This document shows positions 11,126-21,421 of a DNA stretch of 64,000 nucleotides, piece after piece. Every line of letters starts with the position of its first letter. The first letter of the stretch is position 1. Both the position numbers and the translations under genes were made by a program. A model generated the notes under the pieces. It did not search any database and had not been told where the DNA came from. It was given only the letters and a program-made list of their open reading frames with translations. Source of the DNA: Notamacropus eugenii (Eukaryota > Chordata > Mammalia > Diprotodontia > Macropodidae); contig NC_092879.1 in assembly GCF_028372415.1 (NCBI RefSeq), forward strand, positions 67,347,427 to 67,411,426, read 5' to 3'.

Positions 11126-11640
11126 GAAGGAGAGACAATCCAAATAATCCAAGGAGGGGTACAGGGCCTAGCATAGGGAGGTGATAATTGGTGCTTCCAG
11201 CTCCCCTTTGACCGTAACTTTCCAGGGTTGGGCACAACATGCAGGAGACCTGAGTCTATCTAACAACTTCAGTGGCCCACAGAGCTCAGGCTAAAAGCTA
11301 GAACAAGGGCTCTCATCTCCTTGAGCAGACTGGGGAAGTCTATAGACTCTTCAGAAAAATACTTTTAAACACAAAATACCTAGAATAACAAAGGAAACCA
11401 ATTGTATTGAAATACAGTTGTCAAACTGTTTTTTAAAAAATCAGATTTCTGGACCTCAGGTTAAGAACTCATCTGGTAGAGGAAGGCCAACATGAGATCC
11501 CATGACTTCCCCAGAGGCAGGACCTGACATTCACTGATGCTCGTAGTTTCTTCCTCCCAGAACCATGTGTTTCACACACATTGCTCCTTGCTCACCTCTC
11601 CCTAAAGGTGACTCCTACAAGTACCCAGGGTGCCCCTGCC
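11126..11640. other. Unassigned interval, no gene seen
   Basis: No repeat or exon recognised. A 62-codon minus frame is partly MIR-derived. Confidence 0.4.
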
Positions 11641-11802
11641 CTTTTGTTGTTTTCTCTCACTGACATATAATTTGCATTGTCCTCCATTAGATTGTAAACC
11701 TCTTGAGGACAGGGATTATGTTTCACCTTTCTTGGTACAATATCCTTCAGGGTTAGCACAGTGCCTGGCATGATACTAAATGCTTGTTGACTGACTCCTG
11801 CC
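11641..11802 (+). mobile_element. L2 3' end
   Basis: ATTAGATTGTAAACCTCTTG, then AGCACAGTGCCTGGCATGAT and TGCTTGTTGACTGACTC. Confidence 0.88.
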
Positions 11803-12046
11803 CATGCCCAGTCCAAGCCTTGCAGAATAGACTCCACTTGGCACTGGTGGTACTAGGATGGGTATGGTAGATAGGGTGGATAGCATGAAGTTATCCTGAG
11901 TGGTTCCCAGTGGTTTAGTCATGATGCAGACTTCTATGGGAAAACCCGCCTCCTGCAGATGTCCAATGAGCTTTGTCTGCTTCTAAATTCCAAAGATTCT
12001 TTCTCAATAGCATCTGTATTTCTTCAGATAAAATACTTGCTAAGAA

Positions 12047-12317
12047 ATTTGCTAGGGGCACCTAGGTGGCACAGTCGATAGAGTGTTGGCCCTGGAGTTA
12101 GAAGGACCTAAGTTCAAATGCAGCCTCAGACACTTTGCTAGTTGTGTGACCCTGAGCAAATAACTTAACGCTAAATGCCTCAGTTTCCTCATCTGCAAAA
12201 TGAGCTGGAGATGGAAATCACAAGTCACTCAAGTATCTTTGCCAAGAAAACCCCAAATGGGGTCAAGAAAAGTCAATCACAGCTGAAACGACTGAACAAA
12301 CAACAACATTTGCTAGG
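12047..12317 (+). mobile_element. MAR1 SINE with 10-bp target duplication
   Basis: The SINE body is about 12,057-12,307, with head CACCTAGGTGGCACAGTCGA, core GTGTGACCCTGAGCAAATAA and end AACGACTGAACAAACAACAA. A perfect 10-bp repeat ATTTGCTAGG flanks it at 12,047-12,056 and 12,308-12,317, so both insertion boundaries are defined. Confidence 0.92.
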
Positions 12318-12524
12318 CAACCCTAAAGTCAAGTTGAACTAGGCAAGGTTAAATTTTAAAACCAATAAGCCTATCCTTGGGTCCCCATCTGCCACTATTT
12401 CCCAGCTTCTGGCTTTTGCTACCTCTCCTGCAGGTTAACTCCTTAGTTACTATAACACTAGTCCCAGGTCACCCTTGACCCTAAAGGGCTTAAACATAAG
12501 CAAATATAAGAGAACACAAGAGAA

Positions 12525-12705
12525 GTAAATGAGGCTTGGTGTTAGGAAAATCTTCCTAAAAAGAAGAACTGTCTCAAAGTAGAGGAGGCTGCCTTGAGAA
12601 GTAAGGACTTGTCACCCATTGGAGGTTTCCCAGCAGAGTTTGGATGACCACCTGTTAGAAACAACATAGAGAGAGGCCTTGTGTTCAGGTAAGATTGGGA
12701 TGCCC
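12525..12705 (+). mobile_element. L3/CR1 3' end
   Basis: GAGGCTTGGTGTTAGGAAAA, a GGCTGCCTTGAGAAGTAAGG stretch, and GTTTGGATGACCACCTGTTA follow the L3/CR1 3' end order. The 63 bp at 12,567-12,629 recur inverted at 14,977-15,039. Confidence 0.75.
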
Positions 12706-12764
12706 CACTCCAGCCGTCGGGGATTCCTCATCCTGGGCTTCCACGACATCTGTTATTTGTTACC

Positions 12765-13020
12765 TCTTCAGGTCATGGTCCTGTCTCCCCAACTCAATTT
12801 TAATTTTTAAAATGTATTTTAAGCTTAAATACAAAATAAGAAAAGAAAACAAAAACCTTTGTCACGTACACAACAGAACATAAGAAAGGGTTCAATATAA
12901 AATAATAAATTTCCATTTCAAGAAAACCTATGTAATGACATTGCTTTCAAAGCAGTCCAGCTGTTCTTCCTTGTAAGTTTTCTTACCACCCCGCAAGAAG
13001 GCTACAATTAAGGGCAAGAG
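12765..13020. other. Mixed A-rich repeat remnants
   Basis: The segment TCTCCCCAACTCAATTTTAA (about 12,784) is echoed by TCTCCCCAATTCAATTTTAA (about 13,378). Both may be decayed L2 tails. The A-rich DNA after it resembles a retroelement 3' end that I cannot name. Confidence 0.35.
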
Positions 13021-13021
13021 A

Positions 13022-13192
13022 TATATAGATTAGACTTTCACATATAAATATATATACACATATACATACATACATATACCTAAATATCCATAAGCATACA
13101 CACATATATACACACATATATAACATACACACGTATATAGATATTCATAAACATACACATATATACACACATACACTCAAATGCATATGTAT
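13022..13192. repeat. AT/CA-rich simple repeat
   Basis: Alternating purine-pyrimidine tract of TA, CATA and CACA units. Confidence 0.85.
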
Positions 13193-13274
13193 TATGCTTA
13201 TTTCCGCTTGTTATCTGTTTCATTGAAGGTGGAAAGCATCTTCCTTTGTAAGTCCAAGTCTTATCGGACTTATT

Positions 13275-13488
13275 TTTCTAAGCTTCTTGAGACCAGGGAC
13301 TATTTTTTCATATTTTTCTAAATCTTTCAGCTCATTGTTTCCTACACCACAAAAATATTTTGACCCAATCACGGTCTATCTCCCCAATTCAATTTTAAGT
13401 TTTCTGGGTACCCCCTCTCTTCCTCCTAGCTCCTTTGTTGTGCATAAAGTAGAGGTACAATAAAAATTTGTTTTAAGGATGAATGATT
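13275..13488 (+). mobile_element. L2 3'-end fragments
   Basis: AAGCTTCTTGAGACCAGGGA at the left and GTACAATAAAAATTTGTTTT at the right look like pieces of L2 tails with unmatched DNA between. They may be two copies. Confidence 0.5.
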
Positions 13489-13689
13489 CAATGTCACAAC
13501 CATCCAGAAGAGGAGGTTATAGCTTTTTTCCCCCTTAAAGTATGTTTTGAGCAATCTGTCAAGACATTCTTCTTTAAATACAAATAGCATCTCTCTTGCC
13601 TTAATTGAAGTGCATTTCCTATGAGTTTAGCCACCCCTTGTCATGGAGCATACCAGTGTACATGCCTTTCATAAAAATTTAGCAGAACT

Positions 13690-13893
13690 GTATGGTACAG
13701 TAGGAAAAATATTGGATTTGAAGTCAGAGTACTTGGATTTGAATCCAAGCCCTGCTACCTTCCACCTACATGACTTGAAGCACGTCACTTCCCCTCCATG
13801 GGTCTCAGCTGTAAAATAGCTTAGCTGTAAAATAAAAGGGCTGAACTAGATGATGTCTCTGGTCCTTTCCAACTTTAAACCCTATGATTCTAG
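13690..13893 (+). mobile_element. THER1-like SINE
   Basis: GGATTTGAAGTCAGAGTACT, then AGGGCTGAACTAGATGATGT with a TCCTTTCCAACTTTAAACCC end. The L3-derived tail is clear. Confidence 0.85.
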
Positions 13894-14440
13894 CTTGAAT
13901 TACCTTTCAGGTTTACTCTTCAAAGTAGGTGCTCTCCCACTTAGTAGCAAGAAAGTTAAATGAGACCACATTTTCCTAGCTCAGGAGTAATATAGTTGTA
14001 AACAGATTTCATGTTTGTAGCTGACATTGCCTTCCTATCAGTTGGCATTTCTCATCTCAAATGGAGCAGCTTTGAGTTCCATGGGGCGAACATGCAATGT
14101 TTCGAACACCAATTGATCCAGCTCAGACAAACACCCTGGGCTATCAATTAGCCACTCTGAAAGGAAGAAAGGAGATTTAGTCACCTTATTATGACCATCA
14201 GGGTAGGTGCCACTTGCATTTCATTCTTGGTTCTTGGAAGGACCAAGGGATATGCAGCTCACTTTCCTTTATCACTGCATTTGTTGCCATTTGTTACAGT
14301 TTGCAGATGTTGGATAATAACTTATAGTCTTGAGCCTAAATAGAGGCTATTAATAAAATATACCATAGAATATATTTATATTTATTATTTACCCTATTTT
14401 ATCCATTATATTTACCCTGTTTTGTATATGAAACATCATC
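13894..14440. other. Repeat-poor interval, no gene seen
   Basis: No element or exon identified. The last 100 bp are very AT-rich. Confidence 0.4.
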
Positions 14441-14552
14441 CTGTTACAGTAGACAGAGTGCTAGGCTTGGAATCAGAAAGACCTGGTCTCAAATCCCAGT
14501 TCTGGTACCTGCTCTGTGACTCAGGCACCTCCTCAGGACTTAACTAAGCCAT
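14441..14552 (+). mobile_element. MIR SINE, 5' half
   Basis: Head TACAGTAGACAGAGTGCTAG, then GGTCTCAAATCCCAGTTCTG and GCTCTGTGACTCAGG. The 3' half is lost. Confidence 0.7.
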
Positions 14553-14584
14553 ATATGGGTTATATGTCTTTCCAGAATTTTTAG

Positions 14585-14752
14585 AAATAATCAAAGGACT
14601 TTTATGTATGCTATGCCATTTAATCCTCACAAAAAACCCCTGAAAGGCAGGAAAGGAAGTCAAATATTGCCCTGAGTTCATAGACGAGGAAAGTGAGGCC
14701 CAGAGAGGTCAAAGTTACTTGTTCAAGGTCAAATCACCAGCTGGTTAAAAAA
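14585..14752 (-). mobile_element. MIR SINE
   Basis: ATTTAATCCTCACAAAAAAC, then ATAGACGAGGAAAGTGAGGC, then GTTCAAGGTCAAATCACCAG. Reverse complement of MIR. Confidence 0.8.
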
Positions 14753-14849
14753 AAAAACAAAACTACAAGCAGAAAGCAGGTATCATGTGACACGATTGGT
14801 GCCTGTACTCTTTTCAGAGCACCTTCACATGGATGTGAATGTCATCTGC

Positions 14850-14960
14850 CTGATGCACTGGTCATATTGTATGTCACCTCTCCTGCTCAAAAACCTTCAG
14901 TGGCTCCACATTACCTCTAAAGGCAATTCAAGTTCTTTAGCCTAGTATGAAAGATCCTCA
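14850..14960 (+). mobile_element. L2 internal 3' fragment
   Basis: CTGCTCAAAAACCTTCAGTG followed by GCTCCACATTACCTCTAAAG is the conserved L2 segment just before its terminal block. Confidence 0.8.
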
Positions 14961-14976
14961 AGTAGATTGGAATAAT

Positions 14977-15039
14977 GAAACCTCCAATGGGTGACAAGTC
15001 CTTACTTCTCAAGGCAGACTCTTCTACTTTGAGACAGTT
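14977..15039 (-). mobile_element. Inverted 63-bp copy of an L3 segment
   Basis: The reverse complement differs from 12,567-12,629 at only 2 of 63 positions, and both edges are abrupt. The shared variants are private to this pair, so this looks like a local inverted duplication rather than an independent L3 insertion. Confidence 0.8.
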
Positions 15040-15449
15040 AAATTTTTTTCTGTTTGGGTTATGAGCATTCAGGTTGCAGGTATAGAGATGTATCAATATG
15101 ACCATAATCCCTATAATCCGCAAGGAAAATGGAAAGGGCTTTTCTATGAGCAACTGAGAACAGTCAGAGAACAAAAGTTCTTAGTAAGGGGAGGAAGGAT
15201 CTTGACAGATAAGAAAATCCATATGACCAGTAAGTTTAAAATACTTTTGATGTCAAGATGCCCTGAAGCTCCAGGACCCAAGAGCCATAGATGTTTGAAG
15301 GATTTTTGATTCTATTTTAAAAGCAGGATGAGTTATAAAAGTAGCATTCTAATAGATGATTAGAACAAATGGATAATAGCTAAGATTAGGGGGAAAGGTA
15401 GCACTTTTCTAGCTGCTGTTTTTCTTTTCAAAAATCATCTTCTTTAGGA
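15040..15449. other. Unassigned interval, no gene seen
   Basis: An 82-codon plus frame at 15,061-15,309 and an 85-codon minus frame overlapping it have no family signature. Judged noncoding. Confidence 0.4.
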
Positions 15450-15602
15450 CTAGTTGCATGGCATAGTGAGATGATCCCTGGGGTCTAGAGTCAGGATTAC
15501 TTATCTGTGTGCCCTTGGGCAATTCATATTCAGTTTTCACCTATAAAACATGAAGATTGGACAGAATTATCTCCAAGGGTCTGTCCTGCTCGAAGTCATG
15601 TG
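15450..15602 (+). mobile_element. THER1-like SINE
   Basis: GTGTGCCCTTGGGCAATTCA, then AAGATTGGACAGAATTATCT with CCAAGGGTCTGTCCTGCTCG, the tail of a THER1-type element. Confidence 0.75.
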
Positions 15603-16214
15603 ACCTGCTGAACTATTCAATGTTTTATTTTTGAAAAAGCAGGAGCATTCCAACCTAGACTTCCACCTGATGGCATTGGATCCTAGTTGCAAGCAAAGTA
15701 CTTAGGAAGAAATAAACAAAAAGTATCCTGAGTGGCAAAATAATGAACATCGTTCTAGGATCTTTGATGATGCCAGCACTCTGCTTTCCAACTACTCTGG
15801 ATAACGTGGAATTTACTAGATCAGATTTTCTGAAAGTAGGGCACATCTGTACATACATGTTTAAGGTATCCCTAGCTTAAAAAACTAAGCATTCTTGGGG
15901 CTGTTTACTAGAGGCTAGATGAGTAAAAGACAGTTCTTGTTGTAGAGGACAAGGGCAAAGCTGTTGCTCTGACTCAGATCTGCCAATATAGATTTTCTAC
16001 AAAGTAAAGTCAGCCTCTTAAGATCCCACTGTCCTTGTGCTCTATGAGCAACTGCAGAAATGTCCTAATAAAGGTTAGAGTAACCTGAAAGAGTAAAGAA
16101 GAGGGGGATCACTTCTATCTTCCAACTACCACATAGACACCAAAAATATACAGCGATTGGCAGTGATGGTAGAGACATGGGAGAGGGAAGTCAGGAAGGA
16201 ACCAAACCACCAGA
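15603..16214. other. Repeat-poor interval, no gene seen
   Basis: Nothing assigned. A 67-codon minus frame near 15,655-15,858 has no protein signature. Confidence 0.4.
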
Positions 16215-16400
16215 AAAATCAGAAAAGGTAGCAGCTGAGCCTTGCTTTGAAGGGAGCTGGGCATTCCCGGAGGCTACAGTCAAATGGAGGAGGATCCTTC
16301 ATTCTCAGCTAAGGGATGTGTATTATCTTTAGAGGTCTTTTGGAGCCAGTGAAAGCATCCATAGAAATCATGGACAGATTGGAGAACAGAGGGTCTAAAG
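16215..16400 (-). mobile_element. L2 internal fragment
   Basis: GCTTTGAAGGGAGCTGGGCA followed by GGAGGCTACAGTCAAATGGA resembles the complement of the L2 region upstream of its terminal block. Confidence 0.5.
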
Positions 16401-16508
16401 ACAGAAAGAACAATGACATAACACAGTTCCCTTTGTGTCTTCACAACCAGGAATCTCAGAGCTAAAGTCCAACTGCAGTAACTAATTCATCTCAGTAATA
16501 TGTATGTG

Positions 16509-16510
<2 letters not shown>

Positions 16511-16560
<50 letters not shown>

Positions 16561-16590
16561 ACATAAAATATATGTATATGTATATATTCT
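16511..16590. repeat. (TA)n microsatellite, long
   Basis: An uninterrupted TA tract of about 22 units to 16,556, then a TGTA/TATG mixture. It can extrude as a cruciform and is probably unstable. Confidence 0.95.
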
Positions 16591-16834
16591 TTGATGTTTT
16601 CTGTTCGGTTTTAATTTTTATTGCACTACTACAGACTGTGTTTAATTTCAAAAGTTACTTCAAATCCTCCTTGGATTTGTAGGTGAGAATACAGATATTT
16701 CTACCTCATTACCTTCATAATACACATAAGCACAGACAGACCTCCAACCAAGTCACACCAATAACAGAGCAATGAGTGTATAACTCAGTGTTTCCTCCAG
16801 TGGTACAAATGGAAGCCCAACCACACCTTCTCAT
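16591..16834. other. Unassigned spacer
   Basis: No feature identified between the TA repeat and the RTE fossil. It may include the decayed 3' part of that element. Confidence 0.35.
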
Positions 16835-18112
16835 CCTATATGACTCTTGGCCATATGTGTTCCAAGATCTTCCCAGGAGGGCTACCTTATATGCTGGCAG
16901 CCTCCCTCTTTATCTGTTCACACTGTGTGGCTACTGATGATGCCCATGAGGTGTCCATCTGTTTTCTTTCATCCACACTACATGATTGGCTGGTCCACTT
17001 CCTTTGCTGGTCATGATGTCTTGATGATGCATTTTATACTATTTCACATACACACTGCCTTACTATATTTGTAATATCCTAATGTTTAGTCATGTCTACC
17101 TATTGTGTACTTCTCCATTGCCCTGCAGGTAGGTGTCCTATAATTTTAGCTTCTTGGACATTAAAGCAGTCCATGATTTAGAAACCGTACATCATTACCA
17201 GGATATTGGTGTTGACTCTATGAGATTCTGTCCCAGAGAGTGGCTTGAGATGATTAAAAACACTGTCCAATTTACCAAATGTAAGCCAGTCCAATCTCTT
17301 CTCCTATTTAATTCTAGCCTATTTTGTTATCCATCTATAGTGTCTATGTAAGTTACATGTACTGATGGATCAGGTTAATGGCTTCTCCATCCAAATGTGC
17401 ATACAGAGCATAGTCTGGAAAAGAGAAGTTCTTTATCCACTTTGTTTATCCTCTGTGGATTATTAGGCTAAATTCTTTTTGCCTGATTACAGATCTTACT
17501 TAGAAGGCTCTGCAGTGCTGTGGGGTTGGATACAATTAGTCCTATGTCATCCTCAAATAGGACCACTGTGTGTTAGGGTTGGAGGGAGTCATCATCTCTA
17601 GGAAAGCCCTCTTCAATTTGGAGTCTGAATGAAATCCCCTCCATGACAGTGGCAAACACTTTCAGTGAGCATATTTCTCTGTTTTGTGCCTTATTTCACA
17701 TTACTCTCAACAGATGAACTAACAAAGTTATGTTTGCTGTTAAATCCACCAAGCAACTGAGATGACTTTAACATGCTGAAGGAGAGACTTTACGGTAAAA
17801 ATTGGATTTATAAAACCAAATACTTTTCTAATACTGAACAAATAACGTGTATGGTGAGATCTTGAATTCTCCACACCTTTCAGTTAACTGTGTGATTAAA
17901 GATGTTGTCTACCACAGATTATCATTGCTTATGCCTGCCTGTTTTCTTCTCATAGTTTCATCAGGGGTACACATTTATTTACGTGTATAAATTAGTCTCA
18001 TAAAGTTTTGTAGAAGTAAAAGTGCAGGTATATGAGTTGACAAATGTTGGTGAACATTTGATCCCCCTTTACTAGTAGCAAAAACATCTGTGATTTTCCT
18101 CCATCTCATTAG
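16835..18112 (-). mobile_element. RTE (BovB-type) LINE, RT region fossil
   Basis: On the minus strand the RT catalytic region reads LFEDDIGLIVSNPTALQSLL around 17,497-17,560, so the usual FADD box appears as F-E-D-D (codons at 17,546-17,557). Upstream in the element, SFRLQIEEG precedes it as expected for RTE RT. Stops, frameshifts and a deletion near 17,720 destroy the reading frame. RTE-clade proteins are the accepted movers of SINEs with a BovB-like tail, as MAR1 has here. This copy can encode nothing. Confidence 0.75.
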
Positions 18113-18119
18113 CTTTTCT

Positions 18120-18478
18120 CTTTTCAGTTATCTTGAAAGGAAGAATGGTTAAAAAAAGCCAGGGAAGCCGAAAAGGGGGAGGAAGAGCGTTTCAGGCATG
18201 GGGGACAGCTGGCAAAAACGTCCATATTAAGAAGATGGAGTGTTGTTTGAGAAACAGAAAGATGGCAGGTGTTACTGGATTGCAGAGGACATGGTAGGGT
18301 CAGGGCTTGGGGGGAAAGAAGAGAAGAGGCATATTTGAGAGATGGAAAAAATGGGCAGATTGGATATGGTGGAGTGAGTGACAATGACAAACTGAGGGAG
18401 ACACATAGGTTGTGAGCCTGGGTAATTGGGAGAATGGTGGCGCCCTCTGCTTTCCTATAGTGTCATTTGTACTTCATC
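18120..18478 (-). mobile_element. L2 ORF2/3' fragment
   Basis: GAGCGTTTCAGGCATGGGGG, GAAGATGGAGTGTTGTTTGA, then GGTTGTGAGCCTGGGTAATT with GGGAGAATGGTGGCGCCCTC are in the order of the L2 complement. An 88-codon minus frame across it is remnant coding DNA without intact domains. Confidence 0.85.
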
Positions 18479-18724
18479 AAGTAACACATTGGGAATATTG
18501 TGATAGAATCCAAATGTGGTGGTTCCAATGCCACCCTTGAAGAAAATAGTTTGCTCCAGGAATTGTGATACATCTTTGTCATTTTTCATCTTTTGTTGTT
18601 CTCTTTCCATTTTCGGCTTTAAAAAACGTTCTCAAAATTTTTTAGCTTAATATTGGATCTTATTTTGAGATTTCTGTAAACCTGCTTTTCTGTCTACCAT
18701 TTCTTGACATTTTTGAGCTAATAC

Positions 18725-18952
18725 TGGAGAGGCAGCACAGAAAAGTAGACAGAGAACCATCCTTCAAGGCAGAAAGACTGGGTCCAAGTTGTGTCTGAAA
18801 AATACTGGCTATTTAACCATGCTCCAAACACTACATCATCGGTGCCCTCAGGCAACTCTTTACAGAAGAAGTACCAACTTGCACTGGTAGAGGACGTTTC
18901 CTCGCCAAGATAAAACTGTGTCGATGAAGTCAGTATTCAGGAAACGTAACAG
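18725..18952 (+). mobile_element. CORE-SINE of a second family ('CAACTCT' tail)
   Basis: A MAR/MIR-like head is followed by CAGGCAACTCTTTACAGAAG, then GCACTGGTAGAGGACGTTTC. The same tail recurs at 21.2, 22.2, 23.3, 38.9, 44.1 and 62.9 kb, so it is one dispersed family. I cannot name it with certainty. Confidence 0.65.
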
Positions 18953-19195
18953 ACAGAGAAATGGACTTCAAGTCAAGAAGATAAGAGTTCAAATACTGCC
19001 TCGGACACTTAGTACCTGTGTGATCCTGAGCAGGTCACTTAAAACTCTGTCTGCCTCAATTTTCCACATAATAATAATATAATAATAGCCTCTATCTCCC
19101 AAAGTTGTTATGAAGATCAAATGAGATAATACTTTCAAAGTGCTTTGTAAACCCTAAAAAGCTATATAAATGCTAACAATTTTTATTAAATTGGA
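18953..19195 (+). mobile_element. MIR/THER-type SINE
   Basis: GACTTCAAGTCAAGAAGATA, GTGTGATCCTGAGCAGGTCA, then GAAGATCAAATGAGATAATA and TGCTTTGTAAACCCTAAA. Confidence 0.85.
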
Positions 19196-19354
19196 GATCT
19201 GGTCCAAAAAAAATACAGTATCATGAGATTTAAAGCATTAACATCATCCAACCATTTCCTGACCAGTCAAACATAACATATTTCATCTTTTATGAGATTA
19301 TGATATTATCTATGGCTCTATATGAAGAAGGAATAAGAAAAAGGAATAAGTATT

Positions 19355-19592
19355 TATTTACCTACTACTATTTGCCAAACACTATGCTAAGCACTTTACA
19401 ATTAACATCTCATTTGATTCTCACAGCAACCGAAAGAGATAGATTCTATTATTATCCCATTTTACAGATAAGGAAACTGAGGCAAACAAGTTAAGTGAGT
19501 TGCCCAGGGTTACATGGCTAGTAAATATCTATGGCTGGATTTAGTCTCAGGTGTTCCTGACTCCAAGCCTGGTTGTCTATCCACTGGGCCTC
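19355..19592 (-). mobile_element. MIR SINE, nearly complete
   Basis: TTTGCCAAACACTATGCTAA, then TTTTACAGATAAGGAAACTG with AGGCAAACAAGTTAAG, ending TGTCTATCCACTGGGCC. Confidence 0.88.
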
Positions 19593-19597
19593 CTCCG

Positions 19598-19668
19598 TAC
19601 TATGCATACATACATATACACAGGTATGTATTTGTATACACACATACATATACTTATATGTGAATATG
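19598..19668. repeat. TA/CATA-rich simple repeat
   Basis: Irregular alternating TA and CA units between two MIRs. Confidence 0.8.
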
Positions 19669-19699
19669 TAAATTCCACATTTTATCTAGATGAACATAT

Positions 19700-19955
19700 T
19701 CATGAAATAACAGGTGGCATCTATATAGCTCTTTCAGATTTACAAGGCACTTTGCATACAATATCTCATTTGATCCGCATGACAACCCTTCAAAATATCT
19801 GATACTGTTACTCCCATTTTATAGATGAGAAAACTGAGACTAAGAAAGATGAGATGACTTGTCTTGGACCCCATTCCTAGTAAGTACTGGAGAGAGAAAT
19901 TAAACCCATCCTCCCCTGTATTTGCTGTGCCACACTACCTCTTACTGCCATTAAG
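19700..19955 (-). mobile_element. MIR SINE
   Basis: GGCATCTATATAGCTCTTTC, then TTTTATAGATGAGAAAACTG, then a head ending TTTGCTGTGCCACACTACC. Confidence 0.85.
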
Positions 19956-20039
19956 TTTCCATGCAGCGTAAAGCTCTGGTCCTATGGCTCTGTTCAGGGT
20001 AGCTACATATTGATTGCTTATTGAATCAAATCAACGTTT

Positions 20040-20290
20040 TTAAATTAAATTATTAAACATTTATTTTTCTCCCGTCCCTCATCCAGAAAAAAAAACACCT
20101 TGTAATAAGCATGTATAATCATGCAAAATAAATCCCCATCTTGATTATGTCCCAAAACATGTGCCTCATTCTTCATATTTGGGTCCATCACTTCTCTGTC
20201 CAGAGATGGGAAATATTGCTCATCATCATCATCTGGAATCATGGTTGATCGCTGCATCAATCAGATGAACCAACATATTTCTATTGCTCC
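20040..20290 (-). mobile_element. L1 3' UTR fragment
   Basis: CATGCAAAATAAATCCCCAT, then TGTGCCTCATTCTTCATATT and CTGGAATCATGGTTGATCGC is the complement of the 3' UTR carried by the plus-strand L1/HAL1 copies at about 47.2 and 49.7 kb. A 71-codon frame through it is a by-product. Confidence 0.7.
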
Positions 20291-20684
20291 AAATACTATT
20301 TAAAGACTCTGGTGTAGTTTGAAATTAAGTAATTTCATTTGCATAAATAATCATAGCCCTGAATTCATGAGCACATAAATCGGAGGCATCTTAGAAATGA
20401 GCATACATTATTTTTCTAAATAAAGAAATTGCATTTGCCCCTCTGTATACACAGAGGAGATAAGATGCTCTATGCAGTACAGCATCTTCCAAAGAGAGTA
20501 CCTCTATTTGACTGAAGGAGAAAATCCTAGGGCAGTCACTTTAACTCAGTATGCTGCTCTGATGAAGAAATAACTCCAGTTATGAAATGTGATATGATGG
20601 TCCCACATTTAAGAACTAGACCCATATTTGATTTGGGAACCTAAATGAGAGAGAGAATGCTAACAATGGGGGGGGGGGGGCGGG
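20291..20684. other. Repeat-poor AT-rich block with octamer word
   Basis: No repeat or exon identified. It contains a perfect octamer-type ATTTGCAT word near 20,337. One 8-mer is weak evidence for regulation. Confidence 0.35.
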
Positions 20685-20792
20685 GAGGAATCAGAGAAAC
20701 CTTCGTGGTAGAGGTGGTACCTGAGTTCAGCTTTGAAATAAATGGATTCTGAAAGATGGAGATTAGGGGAATGCCTGAGGCAGTTTTCTTAG
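20685..20792 (-). mobile_element. L2 internal fragment
   Basis: GTGGTACCTGAGTTCAGCTT matches the complement of the L2 segment encoding its terminal block. A G12 run lies immediately upstream. Confidence 0.55.
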
Positions 20793-20944
20793 CATTTTGC
20801 AAAGTCTCGCGTGCTCTTTTAGTGAAGAAGTGGACACCTGTGAGCTAGATGGTAATACACTAGATTCAAGAACTAAAAGAAAAGCCAAAATCCCCAAGTG
20901 ATTTTTAGGACATTGATGTCAATTTGGAAAGAGGCCACAGGTGA

Positions 20945-21065
20945 TAGGAGCACAGACTAAGAACTGGAAGGACATTGGAGGTCATGTAGACCAATCTTAA
21001 CCCCATTTTACAGATGGGAAAAACCAAGGGGAAAAGTCATTGACCCATAGTCACACAGGCATAAA
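20945..21065 (-). mobile_element. THER1-like SINE
   Basis: GACTAAGAACTGGAAGGACA, then CCCCATTTTACAGATGGG, then TAGTCACACAGGCATAAA. Confidence 0.75.
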
Positions 21066-21421
21066 CCAGGTGGATAGAGAGCCAGCCTCAGCACCCAGTA
21101 GACCCAAGTTCGAGTCCTATCTCTGACAAATACTGGTTGTGCAACTCTGACAAGTCACATAACATCTCAAGGCTCTAGGCAACTCTGAAACAATATGTTG
21201 AAGAGAAAGTCTTGATCTGTACTAGGAGAGGGAGTTCCTCACATGGAACTCCCTGTACTAGGGAAATCACAGGATCAATCCTTATCCCTAAACAATAATG
21301 AAATGAGAGATGCAGATTGGAAGAGAAATTGACACAAACTATGGCCATTTCCTGCAAAAGTTTAACCAGTGTGAAGCAATTTCACAGTAAGGGAGGCAAA
21401 TAAGCCCAAAGGCATCTGAAA
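21066..21421 (+). mobile_element. SINE plus unassigned tail; left arm of inverted repeat
   Basis: A SINE head (GGTGGATAGAGAGCCAGCCT) and the 'CAACTCT' tail family are followed by about 125 bp with no SINE character (GAAATGAGAGATGCAG, CCATTTCCTGCAAAAGTTTA, CAATTTCACAGTAAGG). From 21,138 the whole block is repeated in reverse orientation at 22,056-22,350. Confidence 0.75.

Noticed and set aside
16500..16682. 60-codon tyrosine/isoleucine frame
   Set aside because: Translation of the TA microsatellite.
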